Shown here piece after piece: positions 1-8,161 of a DNA stretch of 64,000 nt (the first letter of the stretch is position 1; each line of letters begins with the position of its first letter). The notes beneath the pieces were generated by a model. The model was not told the DNA's origin and ran no database searches. It saw nothing but the letters and a program-made list of their open reading frames with translations. Location: the NCBI RefSeq assembly GCF_027625995.1, contig NZ_CP115396.1, forward strand, positions 1,488,001 to 1,552,000. Direction: 5' to 3'. A program made the translations under genes and the position numbers. This stretch comes from Hymenobacter yonginensis. Its GTDB lineage: Bacteria > Bacteroidota > Bacteroidia > Cytophagales > Hymenobacteraceae.

Positions 1-303
1 GTGGGGGCGCGGGGCAACGTCATCGGGCGCTACCTCGACCTGACCGGCTGGGGCGGCTGGGCCCTGAGCACCGCCCACCGCACCGAAGACCGGCCCGGCA
101 GCGGCGCCAAAAAAGTGCGCACCGCCGAAACCGGCTTGCCCTACCTGCGCCGCTGGCCATACGGGGTGGGGGCCCGGCTGGGCACGGGCCGCTACGCCGC
201 CGTGGCCCGCTACCGCCTCTCCGACACCTTCACGGCCAGTGCGCCCGCCACCTATCCGGAGCTTCCGCGCTGGACGCTAGGGGTGGAAATCGGGTGGCTA
301 TAG
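1..303 (+). CDS. Outer-membrane beta-barrel protein, C-terminal fragment
   Basis: The reading frame is open from the first base, so the true start lies upstream; the GTG at position 1 need not be the start. The visible 100 residues alternate aromatic/hydrophobic and polar residues (for example RYAAVARYRLSDTF) and end in LGVEIGWL, the pattern of final beta-strands of an outer-membrane barrel. No catalytic motif is visible. The family cannot be named from this fragment. The stop is TAG at 301-303. Localisation in the outer membrane is inferred from the strand pattern alone. Confidence 0.6.
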   Translation: MGARGNVIGRYLDLTGWGGWALSTAHRTEDRPGSGAKKVRTAETGLPYLRRWPYGVGARLGTGRYAAVARYRLSDTFTASAPATYPELPRWTLGVEIGWL

Positions 304-430
304 AGTAACAGATCCGCCAGCATCCCCCCCCAAAGCCGCCGTTCGCTCGGGCAGTATCTGCCGCTGGCATACTGGATTGGGGGCGGCGATGAAAAAGAAA
401 AAAGTAAACCACCCCAACCCTGTTCTATTT

Positions 431-462
431 TTTGGGTAGATAGGGGCAGAGCCGTAACTTTG
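431..462 (+). promoter_or_regulatory. Bacteroidota-type promoter for the 560 lipoprotein gene
   Basis: TTTG at 431-434 is followed after 20 nt by TAACTTTG at 455-462, a close match to the Bacteroidota -33/-7 consensus (TTTG, about 19 nt, TAnnTTTG). A start near 468 would leave a leader of about 75-90 nt before the gene. Confidence 0.6.
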
Positions 463-559
463 ATATAGAATTTCCTCGTTATGGCAGTTAGATACTTCCC
501 GTATACTAGGAAGTTTTGCCCATAGCTGACTAGACTTGCTAATGGTTTCGCACCACCAA

Positions 560-1159
560 ATGAAAAAAATCTTACTGGCCGCTGCCTGCACCGGAATTCT
601 GCTCCAGACGACCTCCTGCCTCAACACGGAGAAGGAAATGGGCACTTCCCGCAACCCTGACCGGCCCTTCACGCCCACGCCCGAAGGAGCCCGTGGCCGC
701 GTGAACGAGCGCACCGTGCTGCGCACGGTGAATGCCACCCATTACTTCTCGAATACCAAAACCAAGGATAATTTCGTGCTGCAGCTGCAAGGGACTAAAA
801 TCCTGAGCGCGCAGGCGCGGCTTATCATTATCAGCAGCGCCGGCGACACCCTCCGCAAAGAGTCGATGCCGGCTACCGCCCTGCTTGATCAGCGTGAGAT
901 GGACGACCCCCAGTCGGCCACGGTGCGCGACAAGGAAATTGCCATCCTGCAGGGCATGAATGCTTTCTTCCGCGAAGACCGGTTTATACAGCCTGCCGTG
1001 GCCCGCACGGCCACCCAGCCGGCTGAGGTAGATGCCGAAAGCTGGCAGGCCGTGAAAGCCGATAACAAGGCCTATGGCTTCGACTACATTGCCAACGGCA
1101 AAGAGCGCCGCCTGGCCTATGCCAAGAAGCTGCAAAAAGCCGTTATTGTAGCGCAGTAA
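560..1159 (+). CDS. Hypothetical lipoprotein
   Basis: 199 residues from the ATG at 560, chosen over the in-frame TTG at 536 and ATG at 542 because MKK then begins a clean SPII signal: hydrophobic run followed by the lipobox TTSC. The mature part is hydrophilic with no recognised domain; a Thr/Pro-rich stretch follows the lipid anchor and the C-terminus is Lys-rich (AYAKKLQKA). It stands alone between a good upstream promoter and a strong downstream terminator, so it is probably monocistronic. Function unknown. Confidence 0.8.
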   Translation: MKKILLAAACTGILLQTTSCLNTEKEMGTSRNPDRPFTPTPEGARGRVNERTVLRTVNATHYFSNTKTKDNFVLQLQGTKILSAQARLIIISSAGDTLRKESMPATALLDQREMDDPQSATVRDKEIAILQGMNAFFREDRFIQPAVARTATQPAEVDAESWQAVKADNKAYGFDYIANGKERRLAYAKKLQKAVIVAQ

Positions 1160-1180
1160 AGCTGCTTTCAGCAAATAGAA

Positions 1181-1213
1181 AAAAGCCCCGTTCGAAACCG
1201 AACGGGGCTTTTT
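1181..1213 (+). terminator. Rho-independent terminator after the 560 gene
   Basis: Perfect stem of 13 bp (1182-1194 with 1199-1211, core GCCCCGTTCG), four-base loop AAAC and T-rich tail. It lies 22 nt after the stop codon. The A-run on the left arm would also let it work for transcription from the right. Confidence 0.85.
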
Positions 1214-1485
1214 GTCTATGGATAGCCTCTGTTTCAGGAGACTTAGTAAGCAGTCCTGCGTTTAGCAGAGGTACTGCTACTTGTCCAATCACCGATGCAA
1301 GCTGCCACGCCGCCCATGAGTAATGCGTGAAGCAGTTGCGGCTATCCATTGCTGCGGCCTAGTGTCGGTACCTGATATGGCACGTGGCCTGCCGATGGTG
1401 CTACCAAGTGGCAAGACATGAGAAATGGGTATTTAGACGTTAGTCAAAAAGCTGTAAATCAAATTTTTGAACAACCCATGACTGC
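1214..1485. other. Intergenic, no gene seen
   Basis: Between the terminator and the convergent M23 gene. ATGGATAGCC at 1218-1227 has its exact inverted copy at 1340-1349, about 110 nt away; otherwise nothing recognisable. Confidence 0.5.
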
Positions 1486-2829
1486 TTAGGAGCCCAGGTT
1501 GGCGTTCATCAGCCAGCCCAGCTGGCCGGCGGCGCTGCGCACCAGCCGATAACCGCCAAACTCGCCCAGTACGGCTACCGAGCTGCGCGCCGGCAACGAA
1601 TCGAGGGCTGCGGCCCCGATGGCGGGGGCGGCGTAGAGGTCGGTGGCGGTGGGGAGGGCCAGGCGACGCAGGGCCGCGGCCGGCACCACGGCGCGGGCCG
1701 GCACATAGCCGATCTGGCCGTTGGGGTGCTGCACCCGGTACCAGTCGGCCTGGCTGCCGACTACTAGCAGGGGCGTATTGCGGGGCAGGGCGGCCACGGT
1801 GGCCTGTTTGGCTACTGGGCCGCGGCGCAGGTCGGTGCGTTTGTCCTGCACGCGCACCCACTCGCCGAGGCGGCCGGGGGCGGTGCGCGGGGCGGCGGGG
1901 TCGGTATCGGCGCGGCGCACAAACGGGAACGGGTCGACGGCGCCGCGGCCGCCGCGGTACACGCCAAAGTGCAGGTGCGGCGGGGTGGTGCGGGCGTTGC
2001 CGGTGTTGCCTACCAGCCCCAGCGTATCGCCGATGCGCACCTGCTGGCCGGGTTGCACCAGCTGCTTGTCAAGGTGGGCGTAGTAGATATGCTGACTGTG
2101 CTCGGTGTCCATGAGCCAGACCACGCGGCCGCCGCGCGGCGTCTCATTCACGCGGGTGATGTAGCCGTTGGCCGCCGCCACGGCCGGGGTGCCGCGCTTG
2201 GCGAAGATGTCGATGCCCTCGTGGCGGCGGGCGCCGCCGTCCCGATCAACGCCCCAGAAGCTGCCCACGGCCACGTCGTTTTTGCCGTGCACCGGAAAGC
2301 TCAGGCTGGGTGCCCGCTGAATCCGCAGTGTGAAGCGGCCGGTGCGCAGCAGCTCCGGCTGCACGCGCAGCAGGTGCTGACGGTCGTCCTCGGCCACGTA
2401 GCTGAAGGCCAGCGCCGTGGTGTCGGCGGAGGCCAGCGGGCGGGTAACACGGCGCTCGGGGTCCAGCTCGAAAGCATCGAGGAAGACGTGGGCGTCGGTG
2501 TTTTTGTCGAGGGTGAGGCTGATGCGGACGGTTTCGCCTTCGCGCACTTGGTAGCGGAAGGCGGCCGCCGTGGCGCGGTCGGCAGAGAAGTAGCCGGTTT
2601 CCTGGAAGGGCAGCGTCACCACCAGCGAGTCGCGCAGGGCGCGGTCGGCGGCGGCCAGCCAGTCGCGGCCCAGGGCGGTTTCCAAAAGGCCGGCCTGGCG
2701 CAGCTGGCGGGCGTAGGCTTCGTGGGGCGTGGTTTTCTGGAAGATGCCCTGCAGCGTCTGCTGCTTGCCGCAGGCGGCCAGCACTAAGCAGGATATAAAG
2801 AAGAGAGCGTAACGAACGGGGTGAGGCAT
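1486..2829 (-). CDS. M23 family metallopeptidase lipoprotein with SH3-like C-terminus
   Basis: 447 residues. SPII signal with lipobox LAAC (Cys20), then an N-terminal beta-rich domain (about 60-175), an M23/LytM domain (about 178-305) and one or two SH3-like repeats (about 325-447, with typical WYRVQ and LGWLMNANL strands). The zinc ligands expected for an active LytM enzyme are present: H203 and D207 in RRHEGIDIF, H252 in YYAHLD, and H285/H287 in HLHFG. It is therefore probably a lipid-anchored peptidoglycan endopeptidase, with the SH3 part binding the wall. It is convergent with the 560 gene and divergent from the XRE regulator at 2961. Confidence 0.92.
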   Translation of the reverse strand: MPHPVRYALFFISCLVLAACGKQQTLQGIFQKTTPHEAYARQLRQAGLLETALGRDWLAAADRALRDSLVVTLPFQETGYFSADRATAAAFRYQVREGETVRISLTLDKNTDAHVFLDAFELDPERRVTRPLASADTTALAFSYVAEDDRQHLLRVQPELLRTGRFTLRIQRAPSLSFPVHGKNDVAVGSFWGVDRDGGARRHEGIDIFAKRGTPAVAAANGYITRVNETPRGGRVVWLMDTEHSQHIYYAHLDKQLVQPGQQVRIGDTLGLVGNTGNARTTPPHLHFGVYRGGRGAVDPFPFVRRADTDPAAPRTAPGRLGEWVRVQDKRTDLRRGPVAKQATVAALPRNTPLLVVGSQADWYRVQHPNGQIGYVPARAVVPAAALRRLALPTATDLYAAPAIGAAALDSLPARSSVAVLGEFGGYRLVRSAAGQLGWLMNANLGS

Positions 2830-2960
2830 GAAGCGCGGTTGGTTTCCTGCTCAACCCCAAAAACCGCACCGTAGTTCGCCGTAAATCAGCAGATGAGGGG
2901 CCACTGCGGTTGCGGAAACCAGTATACTTGGGGCGATTTAAGCCAACTACGCTTGCTGCT

Positions 2961-3716
2961 ATGTTTTCTGCCGCCCGTATCATTACCATCCGCAAAAGCA
3001 GGGGTTTCTCCCAGGAAGTGCTGGCCGAGCAATCGGGCGTGAGCTTGCGCACCATTCAGCGGGTGGAGCAGGGCGACACCATGCCGCGTGGCCACACGCT
3101 GCTGGCACTGGCGGCGGCTTTGCAGGTACCACTGGAAGAGCTGCAGGTGGCTTCAACGTCAGCCACAGTCCCGGCCGATGCCTCAGTTGCGCCGCTACCC
3201 GAAGCTGCCGCGCCGCGCCATCCCTTGTTCCCAGAACTGCCCGTAACCTCAACAGCAATCCTGGCCACTGTTCCGGCTACGCTGCCCGCCAACCAGGCAT
3301 CCGGCGCGGCCACCGTAGTACCGACGACCGGGCCGGCTCCCACGCCCATCCTGCGCGCCGACCCCGATTTTCTGCAACTGCTCAACCTGAGCGCGCTCAG
3401 CTTGCTGTTGCTGCCACTGCTCAATCTGGTGGTGCCGTTTGTGCTGTGGCGGAAGCACCGACACACCATTGCGCACGCGGCCGAAGTGGGGCGGCGGGTG
3501 TTGGGCTTTCAGGTGCTGTGGCAGGTGGGTTGCTTTTTCGCGTACGTGCTGCTGGCTGTGGGGCAGGTGGTGGCGGTGCAGTTTCAGCGGGCGCCCATAA
3601 AAGGCGGCTTCCTGCTGGTGATGGTCGTGACGTACCTGCTCAATGTGCTGACGGTGGCCTACTATGCCCGCCGCCTGCGGCAGGGCCGGCTGGATATCTA
3701 TCCGGTGCGGCTGTAG
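2961..3716 (+). CDS. XRE-type regulator fused to a DUF4870-like membrane domain
   Basis: 251 residues from the ATG at 2961; an in-frame upstream start at 2910 would add 17 residues that do not belong to the HTH fold. Residues about 6-60 form a helix-turn-helix (RGFSQEVLAEQSGVSLRTIQ, then RVEQG). A Pro/Ala/Thr-rich linker follows (about 70-135). The C-terminal 110 residues contain three or four hydrophobic segments with the VLWRKHRHTIAHAAEVG loop characteristic of DUF4870 proteins. This implies a membrane-tethered DNA-binding regulator. It is divergent from the M23 peptidase gene, which could be a target; that link is inference. Confidence 0.85.
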   Translation: MFSAARIITIRKSRGFSQEVLAEQSGVSLRTIQRVEQGDTMPRGHTLLALAAALQVPLEELQVASTSATVPADASVAPLPEAAAPRHPLFPELPVTSTAILATVPATLPANQASGAATVVPTTGPAPTPILRADPDFLQLLNLSALSLLLLPLLNLVVPFVLWRKHRHTIAHAAEVGRRVLGFQVLWQVGCFFAYVLLAVGQVVAVQFQRAPIKGGFLLVMVVTYLLNVLTVAYYARRLRQGRLDIYPVRL

Positions 3717-3931
3717 CGGCAGTATCGCGGGGTGTTTTGTAACAGCTACAAGCAATGCGGCGCCTTGGAAACACTGCACTCTGCTAGCATCTGTATGATT
3801 GGAGAATTATGAAATGAATTGGCAGTAAGGTGCTTGCAAAAAGTGGCGGGCAAATGGCGGGGAAATGACGCACGGCCGGGTGAAGACAGCGGGTAGGTTT
3901 GCTGTCGTCTTCCAACCCCCATTTTCTCTCT

Positions 3932-4909
3932 ATGAAAACCCTCGTCAGAATCCTGCTTTCAATAGTGCTATTGCTCGCTGTGATCGGTCTGGGTGGCTAC
4001 TTCTACATGAAGCAGAAGTTCGCGCCGCCCGCCAATCAGCTTTCCATCACCAACCTGCCCGCCACCGGCCCGTTGCGCTGGACTGCCGACACCACGGCCA
4101 AGCCCGCCGTGCTGCACGAGGCGTTGCTGGTGCCCGTCCGGCTGCCGAACTGTCCGCGTACGCTCTACCTGCAGCTGGATACCGGCGCGCCCTATACGGT
4201 GCTCTACGCCCATCAGCTGGCAGTGCTGCGTCACCACTACCCGGCGTTACGTGCCGCGCTGCAGGCCCCGCAGGATACCGTCCGCAACTTCCGGTTCAGT
4301 TTGGGCGGGGCAGCCGTCACGATGCGCCGGAGCAAGGTGTTGCTGCTGGGCCGCCCGGAGTTGCTCGCCGATACCCTGGCGCCCTACATCATCGGAACGC
4401 TGGGCACGGATGTGCTGGAAGGCCGCGTGCTGCTGCTCGATTACGCTCGCAACCGGTTCACGCTGGACCAGCACGTGCCCGACAGTCTGGCGCGCCGCGC
4501 CGAGTTCGGGCCGCTGGCTTTCACCAACCGCCGCGTCCTGCTCGATGCCGGGCTGCAGCAAAAGCAACAGCAGCTTCTGTTCGACTCTGGTTCCAGCGCC
4601 AATGCCCTAATCACCAGCCAAACTATCTGGCAGGAGCTGGCTACACCGGGCGCGCCCACCCGCACCACGGCCTCCAGTTCTTGGGGTAAAAAGCTGCTCG
4701 TGCACACGGCCCCCACAGATGCCCAAATCCGCTTCGGTGCCATCGAGGCCCCGCTACGCACCGTCACGTACATCGAAGGCATGAACCTGATGCAGCGGAC
4801 GCTGATGCGCTTTTCGGGCATGGCCGGGATGCTGGGCAACGAGCCTTTTCTGGGTGCTATGCTCATTCTGGACGTGAAAGGCGGCCGCTACGGCGTAGTA
4901 CGGCATTAG
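3932..4909 (+). CDS. Membrane-anchored pepsin-like aspartic protease homologue
   Basis: 325 residues from the ATG at 3932. Residues 5-25 are one N-terminal transmembrane or uncleaved signal segment. Two Asp motifs in matching contexts are visible: LQLDTGAPYTVLY (D83) and LLFDSGSSANALI (D218), each preceded by hydrophobic beta-strand sequence, as in bilobal aspartic proteases. GTLGTDVL and GMLGNEPF are the matching downstream loops. Function is probably periplasmic proteolysis or peptide binding; activity is not proven. It is not obviously in an operon. Confidence 0.7.
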   Translation: MKTLVRILLSIVLLLAVIGLGGYFYMKQKFAPPANQLSITNLPATGPLRWTADTTAKPAVLHEALLVPVRLPNCPRTLYLQLDTGAPYTVLYAHQLAVLRHHYPALRAALQAPQDTVRNFRFSLGGAAVTMRRSKVLLLGRPELLADTLAPYIIGTLGTDVLEGRVLLLDYARNRFTLDQHVPDSLARRAEFGPLAFTNRRVLLDAGLQQKQQQLLFDSGSSANALITSQTIWQELATPGAPTRTTASSSWGKKLLVHTAPTDAQIRFGAIEAPLRTVTYIEGMNLMQRTLMRFSGMAGMLGNEPFLGAMLILDVKGGRYGVVRH

Positions 4910-4957
4910 CCCGCCAGAGTCGGGCGGGTCGCACCGGGCAGTTGTCGGGTAGGCTTC

Positions 4958-4965
4958 TACCTTTG
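4958..4965 (+). promoter_or_regulatory. Candidate -7 box upstream of HMG-CoA lyase gene
   Basis: TACCTTTG 26 nt before the start codon matches the Bacteroidota -7 element TAnnTTTG. No good TTTG lies at the usual distance upstream; only TTG at 4942 is present with short spacing. Confidence 0.35.
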
Positions 4966-4990
4966 CGGTTCCCCCCTCAGCTTGCTGCCC

Positions 4991-5842
4991 ATGAAACTCA
5001 TCGACTGCCCCCGCGACGCCATGCAGGGCTGGCCCACCTTCATCCCGACTACCCAGAAAATAGCGTACCTGAACGGGCTGCTGCGAGTGGGCTTCGACAC
5101 GCTGGACTTCGGCTCGTTTGTGTCGCCGAAAGCCATTCTGCAGCTGGCCGACACCACCGAGGTGCTGGATGGGCTGGACCTGGCGCAGTCGGGCACGCGG
5201 CTGCTGGCCATTGTGGCCAACCTGCGCGGGGCCGAAACCGCCGCCCAGCACCCCCAAATCCGCTACATAGGCTTTCCGCTGTCGGTGTCCGAAACCTTCC
5301 AGCAGCGCAACACTAATAAGAGCATTGCCGAGGCCTTCGACGACGTGACGCGCATGCAAGAGCTGTGCGCCCGCACCGGGCAGCAGCAGGTGGTGTACCT
5401 GAGCATGGGCTTCGGCAACCCCTACGGCGACCCGTGGAGCCCCGAAATCCTGGGCGAGTTCACCCAGAAGCTCGACGCCCTCGGCGTGGGCATCGTGGCC
5501 CTGTCTGATACCATCGGGGCTTCCACGCCGGCCACCATCGCGCCGCCCTTCCGCGAGCTGACGGCGGCTTTCCCGCACATCGAGTTCGGGGCGCACCTGC
5601 ACACCACGCCCGCCACTTGGCGCGAGAAGGTGCAGGCGGCCTACGAGGCTGGCTGCCGCCGCTTCGACGGCGCCCTGGGCGGCTACGGCGGCTGCCCCAT
5701 GGCGGCCGATGCTCTGACCGGCAACATGCCCACCGAGCGCCTGATTGAGTTTGCCACCGAAAAAGGGGAGGAGCTGCACTTGAACACAGAAGCGCTGGCC
5801 GAGGCCATGCAGCTGAATCAGGAGATATTTGCCGGGCATTAG
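4991..5842 (+). CDS. Hydroxymethylglutaryl-CoA lyase
   Basis: 283 residues from the ATG at 4991. HMG-CoA lyase cleaves HMG-CoA to acetoacetate and acetyl-CoA, the last step of leucine breakdown. The N-terminal DCPRDAMQGW matches the metal- and substrate-binding start of this DRE-TIM family (usually RDGLQ; here RDAMQ). The catalytic-loop sequence GGYGGCPMAADALTGNMPTE near the C-terminus carries the conserved Cys. Other TIM-barrel landmarks are LSDTIG and FGAHLHTTP (metal-ligand histidines). Genes downstream are co-directional: only 14 nt to the next start. The altered RDAMQ suggests a divergent subfamily, so substrate could differ. Confidence 0.85.
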   Translation: MKLIDCPRDAMQGWPTFIPTTQKIAYLNGLLRVGFDTLDFGSFVSPKAILQLADTTEVLDGLDLAQSGTRLLAIVANLRGAETAAQHPQIRYIGFPLSVSETFQQRNTNKSIAEAFDDVTRMQELCARTGQQQVVYLSMGFGNPYGDPWSPEILGEFTQKLDALGVGIVALSDTIGASTPATIAPPFRELTAAFPHIEFGAHLHTTPATWREKVQAAYEAGCRRFDGALGGYGGCPMAADALTGNMPTERLIEFATEKGEELHLNTEALAEAMQLNQEIFAGH

Positions 5843-5856
5843 GACGAGCATATTTG

Positions 5857-6372
5857 ATGGTGAAGCAGCGCAAGATGTCGGGCTGGCTAAATGCCAGTTG
5901 GCAACAGCGGTTACTGATGCTGGTTTTTCCTCTTGCATTGCTGAGCATGAGTGGGGTGCTGACCTACCGAGCCTTACGGCCTGCATCCTCACTGAATGTA
6001 CTACGCGGGACTGTGGAAGATGCCCGAGTCATTCGGGACAATGGCCGAACCCGTCCTTATGTCACTGTTTTCAAGCTCAAGAACAACGAAACTCTTTTAG
6101 GCATCTATGCTGGGCAAAACGACCAGCAAGCGTATGCGTCTCTTGCCTTGCTGAAGCCCGGAAACCGTGCTGTCGTGTATTTCGACCAGGAAGGAGCAAA
6201 AAGCAATGGCGTCAATCTGCATGTCTACCAAGTGAAAAGCAACGAGAAAGTGGTACTGGCAAGGCTCGAAACACAGAACCAAGACGGGATTATGGCCGTG
6301 CTAATGGCGGCTATGAGCGCCCTGTTTCTATGTGCTGCGTACCTTTCCCGGCGGAATACTGCTTCCCAATAA
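5857..6372 (+). CDS. Hypothetical protein with two transmembrane segments
   Basis: 171 residues from the ATG at 5857, one codon after a TTG. A hydrophobic segment near residues 18-40 and another near 145-162 bracket a periplasmic or cytoplasmic beta-rich domain (YVTVFKLKNNETLLGIY). This resembles small DUF3592-type membrane proteins in layout, but I cannot assign the family. It begins 14 nt after the HMG-CoA lyase stop and ends 19 nt before the Fe-S protein gene, so it is probably co-transcribed with both. Confidence 0.7.
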   Translation: MVKQRKMSGWLNASWQQRLLMLVFPLALLSMSGVLTYRALRPASSLNVLRGTVEDARVIRDNGRTRPYVTVFKLKNNETLLGIYAGQNDQQAYASLALLKPGNRAVVYFDQEGAKSNGVNLHVYQVKSNEKVVLARLETQNQDGIMAVLMAAMSALFLCAAYLSRRNTASQ

Positions 6373-6391
6373 CCTTTCGTCTTTGCAACTC

Positions 6392-7126
6392 ATGCCAACT
6401 GCCGTCGATATATTCATCCCCTGCTTTGTAGACCAGCTGTTTCCGCAAACTGCCATGAACATGGTGAAGGTGCTGGAAGCCGTGGGCTGCGAGGTGCACT
6501 ACAACAGCAACCAGACCTGCTGTGGCCAGCCGGCCTACAACGCCGGCTACAAAGCCGAAAGCCGCGAGGTGGCGTGCAAGTTTCTGGATGATTTCCCCAA
6601 CGAGCCGGGCCGCTACATCGTGAGCCCGTCGGCCTCGTGCGTGGGCATGGTGCGCAACTCCTACGCCGAGCTGTTCGACGGCAGCCCCGAGCAAAGCCGC
6701 TACCACGGTACCCAGCGCCGCATCTACGAGCTGACCGAGTTTCTGGTGGACGTGCTGGGCGTGCAGTCGGTGCCGAAGGCCCGCCTCAACGGCACCTACA
6801 CCTACCACGACTCCTGCTCGGCGTTGCGCGAGTGCGGCATCAAGGAAGGCCCGCGCCGCCTGCTCGACGCCGTTCCGGGCTTGCAGCGGCTGGAAATGGT
6901 GGAAAACGAAACCTGCTGCGGCTTCGGCGGCACCTTCGCCGTGAAGTTCCAGGCCATATCCGTAGCCATGGCCGAGCAGAAGGTGGAGCACGCTCTGGCC
7001 ACCGGCGCCAACTACATCGTCAGCACCGACACAAGCTGCCTCATGCACCTCGACGCCTACATCCGCCGCGAAAAGAAGCCCATCAAGACGATGCACATTG
7101 CCGACGTGCTAGCGAGTGGCTGGTGA
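6392..7126 (+). CDS. LutA/LldE-type (Fe-S)-binding oxidoreductase subunit
   Basis: 244 residues from the ATG at 6392. Two CCG domains are present: QTCCGQPAYNAGY (Cys43-Cys44) and ENETCCGFGGTF (Cys175-Cys176), with FIPCFVD near the N-terminus and YHDSCSALRECG between them. This is the pattern of LutA (YkgE/LldE), one of the three subunits of the LutABC lactate oxidation system, and of related heterodisulfide-reductase-like proteins. LutB and LutC are not adjacent here, so the partner must be elsewhere or the role differs. It sits in the co-directional HMG-CoA lyase cluster. Confidence 0.85.
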   Translation: MPTAVDIFIPCFVDQLFPQTAMNMVKVLEAVGCEVHYNSNQTCCGQPAYNAGYKAESREVACKFLDDFPNEPGRYIVSPSASCVGMVRNSYAELFDGSPEQSRYHGTQRRIYELTEFLVDVLGVQSVPKARLNGTYTYHDSCSALRECGIKEGPRRLLDAVPGLQRLEMVENETCCGFGGTFAVKFQAISVAMAEQKVEHALATGANYIVSTDTSCLMHLDAYIRREKKPIKTMHIADVLASGW

Positions 7127-7174
7127 ATCACTGATTGTGTTGATTGCAGGAATTTCGCGGATTTGGGTGACTAT

Positions 7175-7942
7175 ATGAAGCAGACCTTGCGGAGTTTTAT
7201 GGTAATTGTTCTACTTGGAACTGCTTCCTGCGGAACTCAGGCTGATACGTTGGAGTCACTTACCGCGGGAAGTAAGCCTGAATCGGCCAGGTCGGAAAAA
7301 ATCTTCACCAAGAACAAGGAGTTTATCTATGCGGTGAGTTGCTACGACGACCAACGGCAGCTTAAGGCCACGGACACTATTGCGCTGACCTCTACTGGCG
7401 CTGTTTGGGAAAGCGACTCGACGCAAACGAAAATTGGGTGGGGCAGTAGAATGGCCAACAAGACGGCCAGTACTGAATGGAGCGGAGTGAGGGAAAACAC
7501 TGTGGGCGTCTGGATACATCCGCCCCGTTTCGACAGATATGTTATTCTGAGAGTTAGTCCGTTTCCAGAAGTGAAGCTGCCATTTGTGAAAGGGCAGGAG
7601 TGGGATTGGGAACTAGCCGTAGGGGAGCAATGGGCGAACCCAGCTTGGGGTGTTTGGAAAGGTGATATGCTTGTGAAAAGCCATTATCGGGCAATAGGCG
7701 AACAGGTGGTAACGACTCCTTTAGGCCGCCTGGCGTGCCAACGGGTGGCGGCCGTATCCCGCTGCTCCCAAGGCAGCTCCACGCTAAACCTGTTGTTTCA
7801 TCCGCGCTACGGGTTTGTAGAGTTGGACTACCAAACAATTGACAGCAAAATATTGAAAATCAGATTGCTGTCAGCAGGTGTGGAAAGTAAGTTTGATGGA
7901 GGTGAATATTTTGGGCCGAAGCATAGTGGGGTCAGCAACTAA
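7175..7942 (+). CDS. Hypothetical lipoprotein
   Basis: 255 residues from the ATG at 7175. The N-terminus is an SPII signal ending GTASCG. The mature protein is soluble and beta-rich (WGVWKGDMLVKSHYRAIG, LLFHPRYGFVELDY) with no recognised motif; the general layout, ending in a strand pattern seen in TapB/DUF3108-type secreted proteins, is only suggestive. It follows the Fe-S protein gene by 48 nt and is the last gene before a palindrome-filled convergent junction with dapA. Confidence 0.75.
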   Translation: MKQTLRSFMVIVLLGTASCGTQADTLESLTAGSKPESARSEKIFTKNKEFIYAVSCYDDQRQLKATDTIALTSTGAVWESDSTQTKIGWGSRMANKTASTEWSGVRENTVGVWIHPPRFDRYVILRVSPFPEVKLPFVKGQEWDWELAVGEQWANPAWGVWKGDMLVKSHYRAIGEQVVTTPLGRLACQRVAAVSRCSQGSSTLNLLFHPRYGFVELDYQTIDSKILKIRLLSAGVESKFDGGEYFGPKHSGVSN

Positions 7943-7975
7943 CGGTTGCCTAGTATACCAACGACCATCCAGGTT

Positions 7976-8161
7976 GAGCCCCAGCGGGGCGGCATATCGG
8001 TAGCATTTGGCATTGTCTGCAAACCAAAAGCCCCAGCGGGGCGACAACTTAGCCACGTAAGCAAGGTGCCGCCCCGCTGGGGCTTTGATCTTTCAAGGGA
8101 CATGCTCACCAACCAAGATGCTGCCCCTCCGGGGCTTGCTATCGATTAGTGAGCATGTCCC
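7976..8161. repeat. Cluster of GCCCC/GGGGC palindromes at a convergent junction
   Basis: Four short palindromes with core GCCCC-N3-GGGGC lie at 7976-7993, 8028-8045, 8068-8087 and 8120-8139; the second and third are inverted copies of each other. The last is enclosed by a 13-bp inverted repeat (GGGACATGCTCAC at 8097-8109 with its complement at 8149-8161). The outer arm ends in the first base of the dapA stop codon. These are REP-like dispersed palindromes and may double as terminators for the two convergent genes. Confidence 0.75.

Noticed and set aside
4754-5992. Long minus-strand frame opposite the HMG-CoA lyase gene
   Set aside because: The lyase motifs on the plus strand are clear; the opposite frame is low complexity.
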